NCBI RefSeq assembly: GCF_020177595.1 | Contig: NZ_JAHTBL010000010.1 | Span: 62,001 to 126,000 of the forward strand | Length of the DNA: 64,000 nt | DNA from: Cognatishimia sp. MH4019 | GTDB taxonomy: Bacteria > Pseudomonadota > Alphaproteobacteria > Rhodobacterales > Rhodobacteraceae | Direction: 5' to 3' | Shown here: piece after piece, positions 16,983-25,204 of the stretch | Numbering within the stretch: position 1 is the stretch's first letter | Layout of the letters: every line of letters starts with the position of its first letter | Made by a program: the position numbers and the translations under genes | Notes under the pieces: generated by a model | What the model saw: only the letters and a program-made list of their open reading frames with translations | Databases searched by the model: none | What the model was told of the DNA's origin: nothing

Positions 16983-17362
16983 GAATGATTCAGGCGTTCC
17001 CTTGCCAGTTCCGCGAAGAATGCGGATCGATTGCTGGTCGCGGCATCAATTCGGGCGATCAGCGATTTTGGCAGTGTCAGGAAGATGCGTTCAGCAGCGT
17101 TGCTGAGCATCATCGGGACATAGACAATCTTCCCGCCGTCCGCCTCGATGTCTTCGGGCGCAGTGGGATCTGGAATGGCGTCTTCGGCTTCGATCAGATC
17201 GGCCAGCGCGCCTTCGATCATATATTGCGCTTCATAAATGGCGTCTGTTTCGGTCGGCGCGCCGCCACCCCCGAATTCGGGGCTGAAATACCCCCAAGTG
17301 TCACCTTCGCGGTGAAGGATAACAGGGTAGAGGCGGGTTTCTTTTTGGATCGTCTTGGGCAT
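16979..17362 (-). CDS. hicB: HicB-type antitoxin
   Basis: A 127-residue antitoxin. The N-terminal partial RNase H-like fold (RLYPVILHREGDTWGYFSPEF, then GGGGAPTETDAIYEAQYMIEGAL) is typical of HicB. The end (IFLTLPKSLIARIDAATSNRSAFFAELARERL) is a ribbon-helix-helix DNA-binding domain. It should neutralise HicA and repress the shared promoter. The true start is the ATG at 17362; the frame stays open further upstream into hicA. It follows hicA after 8 bases and ends convergent with the K-like gene. Confidence 0.9.
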   Translation of the reverse strand: MPKTIQKETRLYPVILHREGDTWGYFSPEFGGGGAPTETDAIYEAQYMIEGALADLIEAEDAIPDPTAPEDIEADGGKIVYVPMMLSNAAERIFLTLPKSLIARIDAATSNRSAFFAELARERLNHS

Positions 17363-17370
17363 GGTGGTTC

Positions 17371-17556
17371 CTATTTTGGCAGTTTGACTTTCGCTTGCTT
17401 GGCGATCAGTCGGGCTGTTGGCAGCGGGATGTCTTTGTGGCGTCCCACAATGGTGGTGCGACCATCCTTGTGCGCCCACTTTTCGTGGTTGGTGCCGCCC
17501 TTGCTGATGAAGCCTGCGGCTTCCAGTGCTTTAATGATGTCGCGTCTCTTAGTCAT
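17371..17556 (-). CDS. hicA: HicA-type mRNA interferase toxin
   Basis: A 61-residue HicA toxin with a double-stranded RNA-binding-like fold: RRDIIKALEAAGFISKGGTNHEKW carries the active His (NHEKW) after the usual glycine turn, then RTTIVGRHKDIPLPTARLI with the second strand and helix. It cleaves mRNA when not bound by HicB. Toxin-first order and size fit the family. The start codon lies only 5 bases after a consensus -10 box, so the message may have no leader. It is transcribed against the phage late operon. Confidence 0.92.
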   Translation of the reverse strand: MTKRRDIIKALEAAGFISKGGTNHEKWAHKDGRTTIVGRHKDIPLPTARLIAKQAKVKLPK

Positions 17557-17561
17557 GTCTT

Positions 17562-17591
17562 TTTATACACGTATGTGTATGGAAAGGTCAA
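17562..17591 (-). promoter_or_regulatory. hicAB promoter with operator in the spacer
   Basis: On the minus strand: TTGACC (17586-17591), an 18-base spacer, TATAAA (17562-17567). An inverted repeat ATACAC-N4-GTGTAT (17565-17580) covers the spacer and the -10 box, a natural site for the ribbon-helix-helix domain of HicB. Only 5 bases separate the -10 from the hicA ATG. Confidence 0.7.
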
Positions 17592-17618
17592 TATAAAATG
17601 CACAAAAGAGCATAAATA

Positions 17619-18215
17619 ATGATCCGAACCGTTTACCTTCACGGGGCCTTGGGCGAAGCCTTTGGTCGCGAATTCCGCTTGGCGATTGACAGCCCGGCGG
17701 AGGCGGTGCGCGCGCTTTGCACGATGATCGGCGGCTTTGATGCGCATATGCGTGACCGCTACTATCAGGTGTTTCGGGGGGCAGAAGTCGATGGCCGGGA
17801 CCAGACCCCGCAGGAACTGCATGTGGCCTTCGCGGATGACGAAACCGAACTTCACATCATCCCGCGCGCGATTGGGGCGAAGCGACAGGGTATCGGCAAA
17901 GTTGTGTTGGGTGCGGTGCTGATCGCGGCATCCTTTGTCATTCCCGGCGGTTGGGCAATCGCTGGAAAGGCGGTTTCCGGCCTTGTGGCGCAGGCAGGTG
18001 TGGCGATGGTTCTGGGTGGGGTGTCCCAGATGCTCGCCCCGCAACCGACAAGCGGCACTTCGGACTATGACAGCCGCGAGGGGCCAAAATCGGAACTGTT
18101 TGGCAGCGCTGTGAATGTGTCGACGCCCGGTGTTGCTGTGCCGGTTGTTGTGGGTGAATGCGAGGTTGGCAGCGTCGTTGTTTCTGCCGCAATTCATGTT
18201 GAGGATCTGGGCTGA
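17619..18215 (+). CDS. Tail assembly protein, lambda I-like
   Basis: A 198-residue tail tip assembly protein. The N-terminal 90 residues form a ubiquitin-like domain (TVYLHGALGEAFGREFRLAI, with LHIIPRAIG), followed by a hydrophobic glycine-rich segment (about residues 95 to 140, VVLGAVLIAASFVIPGGWAI). The C-terminal part is SGTSDYDSREGP and an IHVEDLG end. The family works with K and J at the tip. A weak AGAG ribosome site precedes the ATG. It overlaps the J-like gene by one base (TGATG). Confidence 0.87.
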   Translation: MIRTVYLHGALGEAFGREFRLAIDSPAEAVRALCTMIGGFDAHMRDRYYQVFRGAEVDGRDQTPQELHVAFADDETELHIIPRAIGAKRQGIGKVVLGAVLIAASFVIPGGWAIAGKAVSGLVAQAGVAMVLGGVSQMLAPQPTSGTSDYDSREGPKSELFGSAVNVSTPGVAVPVVVGECEVGSVVVSAAIHVEDLG

Positions 18216-21200
18216 TGGTAAGTGCATTGCGTGGTGCCAAAGGCGGTGGCAAGGGCGGCGGATCGAAGCAGCGCACGCCCAAAGAAGACCCTGACAATCT
18301 TTTGGTTGAATCGACAGCCTACGTCATCGACGTGCTGTCTGAGGGGCCGATTGAAGGCTTTGCGGATGAGCGTTACCCGGCCAAGTGCATCTATTTTGAT
18401 GATACGCCACTGCAGAACGCAAACGGCACCTATAACTTCTCAGGGGTCAAATACTGGTTGCGCACCGGCACCCCGTCGCAAGATCATGTTCCGGGTTTTG
18501 CCGCCGTCGAAAATGAAATCGGTGTTGGTGCTTTGGTCGAGCATGGCCAGCCCGTGGCCCGCGCAGTTATGTCACAAGACGTTGATGCTGTGCGGATTAA
18601 AGTTGGCGTCAATCAGCTGTCGACCCTGAACAAAAAGAACGGTGATCTGAAAGGCGCGCGCGTCGAATTCGACATCGAAATGCAGGTTAGCAATGGCGGG
18701 TGGCGGCGCGTTGGAAGCCGCAAGCGACTGAGCGGTAAGACCACATCGGGTTATCAGCGCGATTATCGTATCAACCTTCCATCGGTGCGGCCTGTTTCGC
18801 TGCGCGTAAAGCGGGTGACGCGAGACCGCGATGAAAGCAACGTGCAAGATGACTTGTTTTTTGTGTCCTACACGGAAGTCATCGACGCCAAGCTGCAGTA
18901 TCCAGACACGGCCTATGTCGCGCTTGCCATTCCTGCGCAAGCCTTTGGTGGCAGGGTGCCGCGTCGATCTTATCGGATCAAAGGTGTGCAGTGCTGGGTG
19001 CCGACAAACTACAACCCGGAAGCGCGGACCTATGACGAAAGCGCGATCTGGGATGGCACATTCAAGCTGGCCTATTCCAACAATCCGTCGTTTTTCCTTT
19101 ACACGATCTTTCTGGAAAACCGTTGGGGGCTAGGCGAACGCATTGCGCCGGAACTGGTCGACAAATGGCGGATCTATCAGATTGGAAAATACTGCGATCA
19201 GCTGGTTCCAGATGGATTGGGTGGATCAGAGCCGCGTTTCACAATCAATGGCGTCATGAATACACGCGAAGCGGCCTATCAGGTCATCACGCAGCTTTCG
19301 ACCGTGTTTCGGGGGGTGACCTATTGGGGAGCGGGTGCGGTAGTGCCTGTGCAGGATGCGCCCGCCGATCCAGTGAAGCTGGTGACCAATGCCAATGTGG
19401 TCGATGGGGCGTTCAACTACGCGGGCACGGGGCTGAACGCGCGCAAAACCGCTGTGGTGGCAAGTTTCCGGGATGTGGCGGATCACTATAAGCTGAAGGC
19501 GGGTGTGGTCTTTGAGGACCATGACGCCATACAGCGCTACAATCGCCGTCAGTCCGACATCAGCTTGCCCTTCACCACGTCCCGTGGGGAGGCGCTGCGG
19601 GCAGCGAAATGGCTGGTCGATACCGACACCACGCAACGCGAGACGGTGAACTATCAGGCGGGATATGATCACGCGGCGCTGCGGCCTGGTGACCGCATCC
19701 TGATTTCAGACAAACACCGGGTCGGCTTTCGCATGGGTGGTAGGGTTTTGTCGATTGCCGAAGATCGGCTGTCGCTGACAGTAGATGATCCGGTGGCGCT
19801 GCAGGCTTCAGAAACCTACAGGCTTCTGTTGGCAGACTCGGTGGGTGACTTCGTTGAAGCTGATTTGCAGGCCGGGCAGGATGGGTCGCAAACTGTGCTG
19901 CTATTTGATGCGCCGGTGCCAGACGGTGTGAGCGCGGGCACGGTATTCATCGTCACGGCATCAAACCTTGCGCCCCGTCAGTTCCGGGTGCTGTCCAACA
20001 CACCGGAAAAACACCTTTACAGCATCATTGCGCTGGAAGATGACCCGAACAAGTATGACCGCATCGAACAAGGCATCACGGTCGATGACGCGGCCCCATA
20101 TATTTTGCCCAGTGTCCAGCGACCTTCCCCTGTGGTGGGGCTGTCGGTTGATGTCAGCTATCGCGCGGAACCAGCGGGGCTGGTGGCATCGGTCAGCTGG
20201 CAGGTGGCCCCCGGTGAGACCGTTGCTGCGTTTCAGGTTGATTTCACCGATGAAGCGGAAACCCGCACAGTGTTGGGCGAACAGTCGGGTCAGTCGATTG
20301 ATGTGCCGCTGACGGGTGACAGCTTTGGCCCCTTTACAGTCCATGTCCGAGTGCGAAATGCACTTTTCACGTGGTCAGAGTGGTCTGATCTGACGTTCTA
20401 TGTGCCCGAAGGCGTCATCACGCCGGGCGATGTCACGGGCTTCAGGATGCGTGTGCTGGGCGATCAGGCGCATCTGACGTGGGATCGGGGCGAGCCGGTT
20501 GTGTCGCACTATCACATTCGCCATGCCGCCGATCCGGCATCGGGCTGGGCGAATGCAGTAGATGTTATGGTTGATGCAATTGGGCGTGATGCCATGGTCC
20601 CTGCGCTGTCGGGAGCATACTTCATTAGGGCCGTTTCTGTCTTTGACCGCAAAAGCGCTAATGCTGTCATGGTCACGTCCAACACAGTCAATCTGGCGCA
20701 TTTCAACGTGGTCGAAGCGGTGTCTGCCGAACCTCAGTTCGAGGGAAGCCGTGGTGCTGGTTTGGTCCGGTCTGGCGATGTTCTGGCACTCTTGGCCAGT
20801 AATTCGATCTTTTCAGGGCAAAGCATTTATTCCGGTCAGCGGATATTCGCGGGCGATGCGGTGCCTGCTGCGGCCTACTATCAGATGGAAGATATTGTCG
20901 ATTTGGGCGACGTGTTCACATCGCGGCTGTCTGCGGATCTGCGTGGCTATGGCTATCGTCTGAATGACAGCGTCTTTTCCGGGCAAAGCATCTTTTCTGG
21001 TGCGAGTGTTTGGGGGGGTGTGGACGGGCTGTGGCGGTTGTCTGTGGAAGTATCGACGGCGCAGACGGCTAAGGATGATCCTGCCATTGTGTGGTCGGAC
21101 TGGTCGCCTTTGATTGTGGGCGATTACCTTGCCCGATCCTATCGCTTCCGGGTGCTGTTCGAAGCCTTTGAACCGCGCGTCAGTGTGGTTTTGGAACAGC

Positions 21201-21469
21201 TGGCGCTGCAGGTCGACATGCCCGACCGCATTGAACGGGGGGATGACATTGCCTGCCCCGCAGCAGGTGTTCAGGTGACGTTCTCGCCGCCGTTTCTGGC
21301 CAAACCTGCCATCGTGGTGGACGGTCAGGAACTGCCAACAGGTGCGCGGTCTGTGCGCACCAATGCGGATCGGTTCGGCTTCTTTCAGCAGTTCTTTGAT
21401 GCAAACGACAATCCCATTCCTGCGGTGATCGACTTCACCGCAGCTGGCTATGGCCGTGGGTCGGCCTAA
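18215..21469 (+). CDS. Host-specificity/central fibre protein, lambda J-like
   Basis: A 1084-residue tip protein that contacts the host receptor. After a Gly-rich basic start, DNLLVESTAYVIDVLSEGPIEGF and the YRIKGVQCWVPTNY region are diagnostic of the gpJ family. The centre forms hub domains; fibronectin type III-like modules lie at about residues 640 to 840. Near residues 865 to 940 a six-residue motif of the type SIFSGQ repeats in two clusters. The C-terminal 150 residues form a distinct beta-rich domain, probably the receptor-binding end. It is tightly coupled to the I-like gene by TGATG. Confidence 0.92.
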   Translation: MVSALRGAKGGGKGGGSKQRTPKEDPDNLLVESTAYVIDVLSEGPIEGFADERYPAKCIYFDDTPLQNANGTYNFSGVKYWLRTGTPSQDHVPGFAAVENEIGVGALVEHGQPVARAVMSQDVDAVRIKVGVNQLSTLNKKNGDLKGARVEFDIEMQVSNGGWRRVGSRKRLSGKTTSGYQRDYRINLPSVRPVSLRVKRVTRDRDESNVQDDLFFVSYTEVIDAKLQYPDTAYVALAIPAQAFGGRVPRRSYRIKGVQCWVPTNYNPEARTYDESAIWDGTFKLAYSNNPSFFLYTIFLENRWGLGERIAPELVDKWRIYQIGKYCDQLVPDGLGGSEPRFTINGVMNTREAAYQVITQLSTVFRGVTYWGAGAVVPVQDAPADPVKLVTNANVVDGAFNYAGTGLNARKTAVVASFRDVADHYKLKAGVVFEDHDAIQRYNRRQSDISLPFTTSRGEALRAAKWLVDTDTTQRETVNYQAGYDHAALRPGDRILISDKHRVGFRMGGRVLSIAEDRLSLTVDDPVALQASETYRLLLADSVGDFVEADLQAGQDGSQTVLLFDAPVPDGVSAGTVFIVTASNLAPRQFRVLSNTPEKHLYSIIALEDDPNKYDRIEQGITVDDAAPYILPSVQRPSPVVGLSVDVSYRAEPAGLVASVSWQVAPGETVAAFQVDFTDEAETRTVLGEQSGQSIDVPLTGDSFGPFTVHVRVRNALFTWSEWSDLTFYVPEGVITPGDVTGFRMRVLGDQAHLTWDRGEPVVSHYHIRHAADPASGWANAVDVMVDAIGRDAMVPALSGAYFIRAVSVFDRKSANAVMVTSNTVNLAHFNVVEAVSAEPQFEGSRGAGLVRSGDVLALLASNSIFSGQSIYSGQRIFAGDAVPAAAYYQMEDIVDLGDVFTSRLSADLRGYGYRLNDSVFSGQSIFSGASVWGGVDGLWRLSVEVSTAQTAKDDPAIVWSDWSPLIVGDYLARSYRFRVLFEAFEPRVSVVLEQLALQVDMPDRIERGDDIACPAAGVQVTFSPPFLAKPAIVVDGQELPTGARSVRTNADRFGFFQQFFDANDNPIPAVIDFTAAGYGRGSA

Positions 21470-21484
21470 ACAACGGAGTTAATC

Positions 21485-22243
21485 ATGAGCAAATATGGAT
21501 ACGGGGCAATGGTGCCGCCGCCCAATGGACCGGACTTCACCGATGTGCAGTTCGTGTCTCAGGTCTACCAGTCCTTTGTCACCGCCTGCCTGAGCGGGCA
21601 TTTCGACGATGAGCTGCCCGAAGGCGTTGGTAAGGGGCTGTTTCGCAGCCGCCCGAATGGCGATGACATTGAATTGGTGTTGCATGACGGGGGACAAGAA
21701 CGGCTGTTTGCGACGTGGCGGACTGCAGCAGGAAATTTTCGACTGAATGCCGCGGGTCAATTTGTTGGTGCCGTAACATTTTTTGCCGCGAGTGTGCCAC
21801 CATTGGGCTGGATAAAGGCAAATGGCGCTGAGTTGGCCCGCGACACTTACCCTGAATTGTTCGCTATCATTGGCACGTCTTTTGGCGTAGGCGATGGTGC
21901 GACCACATTCAATTTGCCCGACCTTCGTGGCGAGTTTTTGCGGGGTTGGGATGATGGCCGGGGTGTTGATAGCGGTCGTGTTTTTGGTTCATCACAGCAG
22001 GATGCAATGCAGGATCACAACCACTTTCTTGGCTTGAGCCAGTATGGTTCGGCTGGTCGGTTTGGTGTGAAATCAGGCCAAGCAGATGTTCGTGCTATTG
22101 AGAATAGTTCAGCGTCAACAAACGCCAACATTACATCACCCCCTGACACAGCGGGCGGAGGGGCGCCTCGAACCGGTTCTGAGACCCGGCCCCGCAACAT
22201 GGCCCTTTTGCCCTGCATTTGCTTTGAAGGATCGCTCTCATGA
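21485..22243 (+). CDS. Tail fibre protein with collar domain
   Basis: A 252-residue fibre protein with GGAG ahead of the ATG. Residues 1 to about 85 form an attachment domain. From about 95 a phage tail collar domain is clear: SVPPLGWIKANGAELARDTY, then FGVGDGATTFNLPDLRGEFLRG. The C-terminal part (QDAMQDHNHFL, ETRPRNMALLPCICF) is the typical trimeric fibre end. It overlaps the next gene, its likely chaperone, by 4 bases. Confidence 0.88.
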   Translation: MSKYGYGAMVPPPNGPDFTDVQFVSQVYQSFVTACLSGHFDDELPEGVGKGLFRSRPNGDDIELVLHDGGQERLFATWRTAAGNFRLNAAGQFVGAVTFFAASVPPLGWIKANGAELARDTYPELFAIIGTSFGVGDGATTFNLPDLRGEFLRGWDDGRGVDSGRVFGSSQQDAMQDHNHFLGLSQYGSAGRFGVKSGQADVRAIENSSASTNANITSPPDTAGGGAPRTGSETRPRNMALLPCICFEGSLS

Positions 22244-22962
22244 AAATTTACAATTTCGACGCTGAAACGGGAGTCTATACAGGTGAGGCTGCGGCGGATA
22301 AGTCGCCGCGTGACGGTGCGTGGCTTGTTCCTGCCTTTGCGACCAAAATTCGGCCACCACAGGTGCCTGATGGCCGTGTGGCGATTTTCCGCGACGGTGC
22401 GTGGACCATTGTCGAAGACCATGTCGGGACGGAATACTGGATGCCAGATGGCAGTCATCACGTCATTGAGGCGTATGGCGACGTTCCGCCTGAAGTTGCG
22501 TTGTTCGAAGAGCCTGATCTGCGCACGGATGCTGAAAAGCGGCAGGATGTTGTTCGTGACGTTCAGGCGATTGCAAGCGCGGTGCGAACAATCGCGACTG
22601 AAGGTGCCGACCATGTCAAAATTGCGGGCTGGAACGCCAAGGTCGAGAGGGCCACGCGCGTCATTGCTGGCGCTGGTTCGGACGCTGATGTGCGTGTTTT
22701 GGGCGCAGAGGCTCAAATTCGCGGGCGTAGCGTTGAAGAGCAAGCGCAGATTATCGTTGCTCGCGCCGAAGCGCTTGGTGAACTGAACGGGCTTGTTGAG
22801 GGCTTTGAAAGCGAGCTGATCGAAAAGGCGCAGGCTGGGTATGTGGAAGTCGTTAGCGGCTTTGTTGAACAGGCTGAAAAAAGCCTGGAGGGACAGTCGC
22901 GTGATACAATCGCGGTTTGGGTGATAGAAACAGCACAAAAGTTGAAGGCGGCTTTGGCCTGA
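22240..22962 (+). CDS. Probable tail fibre assembly chaperone
   Basis: A 240-residue protein directly after the fibre gene (ATGA overlap). Residues 1 to about 90 resemble the Tfa/tail-fibre assembly N-terminal fold: KIYNFDAETGVYTGEAAAD, WLVPAFATKIRPP, then an FRDGAWTIVEDHVGTEYW beta sheet. The remainder is long amphipathic helix rich in Ala, Glu and Arg, probably coiled coil. Role inferred from position and N-terminal similarity: folding or attaching the fibre. It overlaps the next gene by one base. Confidence 0.7.
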   Translation: MKIYNFDAETGVYTGEAAADKSPRDGAWLVPAFATKIRPPQVPDGRVAIFRDGAWTIVEDHVGTEYWMPDGSHHVIEAYGDVPPEVALFEEPDLRTDAEKRQDVVRDVQAIASAVRTIATEGADHVKIAGWNAKVERATRVIAGAGSDADVRVLGAEAQIRGRSVEEQAQIIVARAEALGELNGLVEGFESELIEKAQAGYVEVVSGFVEQAEKSLEGQSRDTIAVWVIETAQKLKAALA

Positions 22963-23372
22963 TGAGCGCTCTGCGTTGGCTTTGGGCGCTGGATTGGCGA
23001 CCTGCTGAGTTCTTGCTTGGTCTTGAAATGATGCGGCGCGGCTTTTTGTGGCTGACGGGTTGGGCTGATATGGCGTCACCGATATACGGATCGTTCACGG
23101 CGCTGGCTGATCATCATTTCTGGGGACTTCTATTTCTGGTGGTTGGGCTTGGCCAGATCGCCGGTATTGTGATCAACGGTAATTGGCATCACTCACCTAC
23201 ATTGCGGAAGGTATGTTTGCTGTTTTCATTCGCCATGTTCGCTATCCTCATGGTTGCGTTCTGGTCGGTCACGACGACAGGGGCAGGGGTTCAGGCTTGG
23301 ACATCCGAGGCCTTGAACGCTGTCATGGCTGCCGTGTTCATTTTGAACATTGCGTCCAAACAGCAGGGGTAG
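22962..23372 (+). CDS. Small phage membrane protein
   Basis: A 136-residue protein of unknown function with three to four hydrophobic segments (GRFLWLTGWADMA region, HHFWGLLFLVVGLGQIAGIV, VCLLFSFAMFAILMVAFW, ALNAVMAAVFILNI). The ATG at 22962 overlaps the preceding stop (TGATG); the longer frame upstream is not needed. It lies at the head of the lysis genes. It could be a holin or an inner-membrane factor, but topology alone does not decide. Confidence 0.7.
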   Translation: MSALRWLWALDWRPAEFLLGLEMMRRGFLWLTGWADMASPIYGSFTALADHHFWGLLFLVVGLGQIAGIVINGNWHHSPTLRKVCLLFSFAMFAILMVAFWSVTTTGAGVQAWTSEALNAVMAAVFILNIASKQQG

Positions 23373-23375
23373 GTT

Positions 23376-23687
23376 ATGTGGAAAGAGTTAGTGGCCGATC
23401 CGGCTTGGATCGTCGCTGTCACGGGTTTGGTCGGCCTGTTGATTGGTCAGAGGGCCGTAAAGGGTAAAGCGCAAACCGCAAAGTCGGCGGTCGATGAGCC
23501 ACTGCCGAACACTGAGGTTCTGCACCTCTTGAAGCAGATTACTGAAGGTGTCGCAGCGCTTCAAACGGGCCAGATGGCAGAGCGCGAAGACATCCGAAAA
23601 AGCCAAGATGACCTTCGCCGCGTCAATGAGACAGTGCAGACGATCCTAATTACGGTCCGAGTACTTCAGGAACTTCACCGAAGCTGA
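23376..23687 (+). CDS. Single-span coiled-coil protein, spanin-like
   Basis: A 103-residue protein: short N-terminus, one membrane span (WIVAVTGLVGLLIGQ, residues about 11 to 25), a linker, then a heptad-like helical region (LLKQITEGVAALQTGQMAEREDIRKS and on). N-terminal anchor plus periplasmic coiled coil is the layout of inner-membrane spanins (lambda Rz), and the endolysin gene follows after 54 bases. No outer-membrane lipoprotein partner is recognised in an overlapping frame, so the role stays tentative. Confidence 0.65.
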   Translation: MWKELVADPAWIVAVTGLVGLLIGQRAVKGKAQTAKSAVDEPLPNTEVLHLLKQITEGVAALQTGQMAEREDIRKSQDDLRRVNETVQTILITVRVLQELHRS

Positions 23688-23741
23688 TTTCAGCACACAA
23701 CTTAACAGCAATGCCCCGCCAGCGGGGTTGGAGGTATTTCT

Positions 23742-24566
23742 ATGGATAAGCAGAAATTCTACGCCGCTTTGCGCAAGCGCAATAGCGGGGTATTTGGCAC
23801 GTCTTTTTCACAAGCACAGGTTGACGGCATTGAGGCCATCCTTGCTGAGTGCGTGTCGCAAGCCGCTGATCTGGGGCAGACAGCTTATGTCTGTGCGCGC
23901 GCTTATGGCGAGACAGGTGGCAAAATGCAGCCAGTCGAAGAAAGCCTGTGGTATAGCGAGAAGCGGCTGTTGCAGGTGTTCGGCAAGCATCGCCGCCAAG
24001 GCATCCCCGCATCAAAGCTGGCGCGCAACCCGAAGAAACTGGCGAACGTGGTCTATGGCGGTCACTGGGGCCGGGCAAACCTCGGCAATACAGAACCCAA
24101 TGATGGATGGGACTTTCGCGGGCGCGGGCTTGGGCAGATTACAGGGCGGCGCAATTACACAAAGTGGTCGCAAGGTCTCGGCTTGCCTCTGATCTCGCAG
24201 CCTGATCTGCTTATGGATCTCAAAATTTCGGTCAAAGCATTGGTCGTGCCGATGCTGGAAGGCTGGGCGACTGGTTTGAAGCTGTCTGAATTTATTGAGG
24301 GAAGCCATCGCGATTATCTCAATGCGAACGCAGTTTGGAACGGCAATCTTGACGCCGACAAATATGCTGCAGCGGCCCGCGCTTTTGATCTGGCTCTAAC
24401 GCAATCCGGATATGCGCCCCGCACTGCCCCAGCCGTCCCACAGGTTCCAGAGCGCGATCCTGCGCCTGTTGCCGACACCACCACTCACAAACCCGCTGAG
24501 GAGCGCTCAGGCGGTTGGTCTGTGCTTCTGGCGGCTATTCTCAGCATCTTTCGGAGGAAATCATGA
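23742..24566 (+). CDS. Endolysin, glycoside hydrolase 19-like
   Basis: A 274-residue lysozyme/chitinase-fold enzyme that cuts peptidoglycan glycan strands. GGAGG lies 7 bases before the ATG. The catalytic glutamate lies in YGETGGKM (residue about 58) and the second conserved block is WDFRGRGLGQITGRRNY (about 127 to 143). After a Pro-rich linker (about 228 to 255) comes an unusual C-terminal hydrophobic segment, SVLLAAILSIF, followed by RRKS, which looks like a tail anchor. The following holin-like gene starts inside its stop (ATGA). Confidence 0.88.
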   Translation: MDKQKFYAALRKRNSGVFGTSFSQAQVDGIEAILAECVSQAADLGQTAYVCARAYGETGGKMQPVEESLWYSEKRLLQVFGKHRRQGIPASKLARNPKKLANVVYGGHWGRANLGNTEPNDGWDFRGRGLGQITGRRNYTKWSQGLGLPLISQPDLLMDLKISVKALVVPMLEGWATGLKLSEFIEGSHRDYLNANAVWNGNLDADKYAAAARAFDLALTQSGYAPRTAPAVPQVPERDPAPVADTTTHKPAEERSGGWSVLLAAILSIFRRKS

Positions 24567-24748
24567 ACTACGGACCTATTGTGCGGATCATTCTTCGCTA
24601 CGTTGTTGGCGGTCTTATCATGGGATCGCAAGCGGCGGGTGACGCCCTGGCAGCTGACCCCGACATTGTGATCGCAGGTGCGGCGCTTCTGGGTATGGCT
24701 GTTGAAGGTTTCTATATGCTTGCCAATCGCAAAGGATGGGCGAAGTGA
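24563..24748 (+). CDS. Small two-span membrane protein, holin-like
   Basis: A 61-residue protein with two hydrophobic helices (IVRIILRYVVGGLIMGS and DIVIAGAALLGMAVEGFYML) and a positive C-terminus, the layout of small class II holins. AGGAGG stands 6 bases before the ATG. It overlaps the endolysin stop (ATGA) and the next small frame (GTGA). A holin role is inferred from topology and from its coupling to the endolysin. Confidence 0.75.
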   Translation: MNYGPIVRIILRYVVGGLIMGSQAAGDALAADPDIVIAGAALLGMAVEGFYMLANRKGWAK

Positions 24749-24843
24749 TCTGGTGGCGACTTGTTGGGAGCACCCTTCGCTTGATCGCGAGCATTGTCTT
24801 GTTCCGTGAACGCCTGAAACACTGTGCGGAAGGGGTGCGCTGA
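24745..24843 (+). CDS. Possible 32-residue membrane peptide in the lysis module
   Basis: A short frame, GTG start at 24745 overlapping the preceding stop (GTGA), ending TGA at 24841-24843 and overlapping the next ATG (TGATG). It codes 32 residues: an aromatic start (VIWWRLVGS), one hydrophobic helix (LRLIASIVLF), then a basic end with one Cys. The tight overlaps at both ends are like those of the proven neighbours, which supports translation. Function unknown; a lysis accessory peptide is possible. Confidence 0.5.
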   Translation: MIWWRLVGSTLRLIASIVLFRERLKHCAEGVR

Positions 24844-25202
24844 TGTTGCGGACACTTCTGAATTTCCTTGGCGGCGGCATTCTGGATCGGGCGTTGGATA
24901 CGGTCGACCGCAAGATTGCCGCCGAAACGGACCGCGAAAGGATCAAGGGTGACATCGTGCGAGAACACTACCGCAACCGGGCAGACTGGATGCGTTCTGG
25001 CGGCTTTGTCCTGTCGCTGTTGTTCGCGGTGCCGTTGGCGCTCTGGTTCGGGTCTGTGGTGCTGTATTCCATTCTCTGGTGCCAAGGGTGCGCCTATCCT
25101 CAAGATTGGTCCATTGCGGCCCTTCCGGCGCCGCTTGATGATTGGGCGGGCGGCATCATCATCAGCATCTTTGGCGTGATTGGCGTGTCGCGGTTCAAAT
25201 AG
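24843..25202 (+). CDS. Three-span holin-like protein (3TM_holin type)
   Basis: A 119-residue protein: an amphipathic charged N-terminal helix (residues 1 to 50, LDRALDTVDRKIAAETDRER), then membrane spans at about 53 to 78 (GGFVLSLLFAVPLALWFG and on) and 98 to 116 (DDWAGGIIISIFGVIGV). This matches the three-span holin family known from gene transfer agent release loci. It is the second holin-like protein in the module, so one may act as antiholin. The amidase-like gene follows after 2 bases. Confidence 0.75.
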   Translation: MLRTLLNFLGGGILDRALDTVDRKIAAETDRERIKGDIVREHYRNRADWMRSGGFVLSLLFAVPLALWFGSVVLYSILWCQGCAYPQDWSIAALPAPLDDWAGGIIISIFGVIGVSRFK

Positions 25203-25204
25203 CG

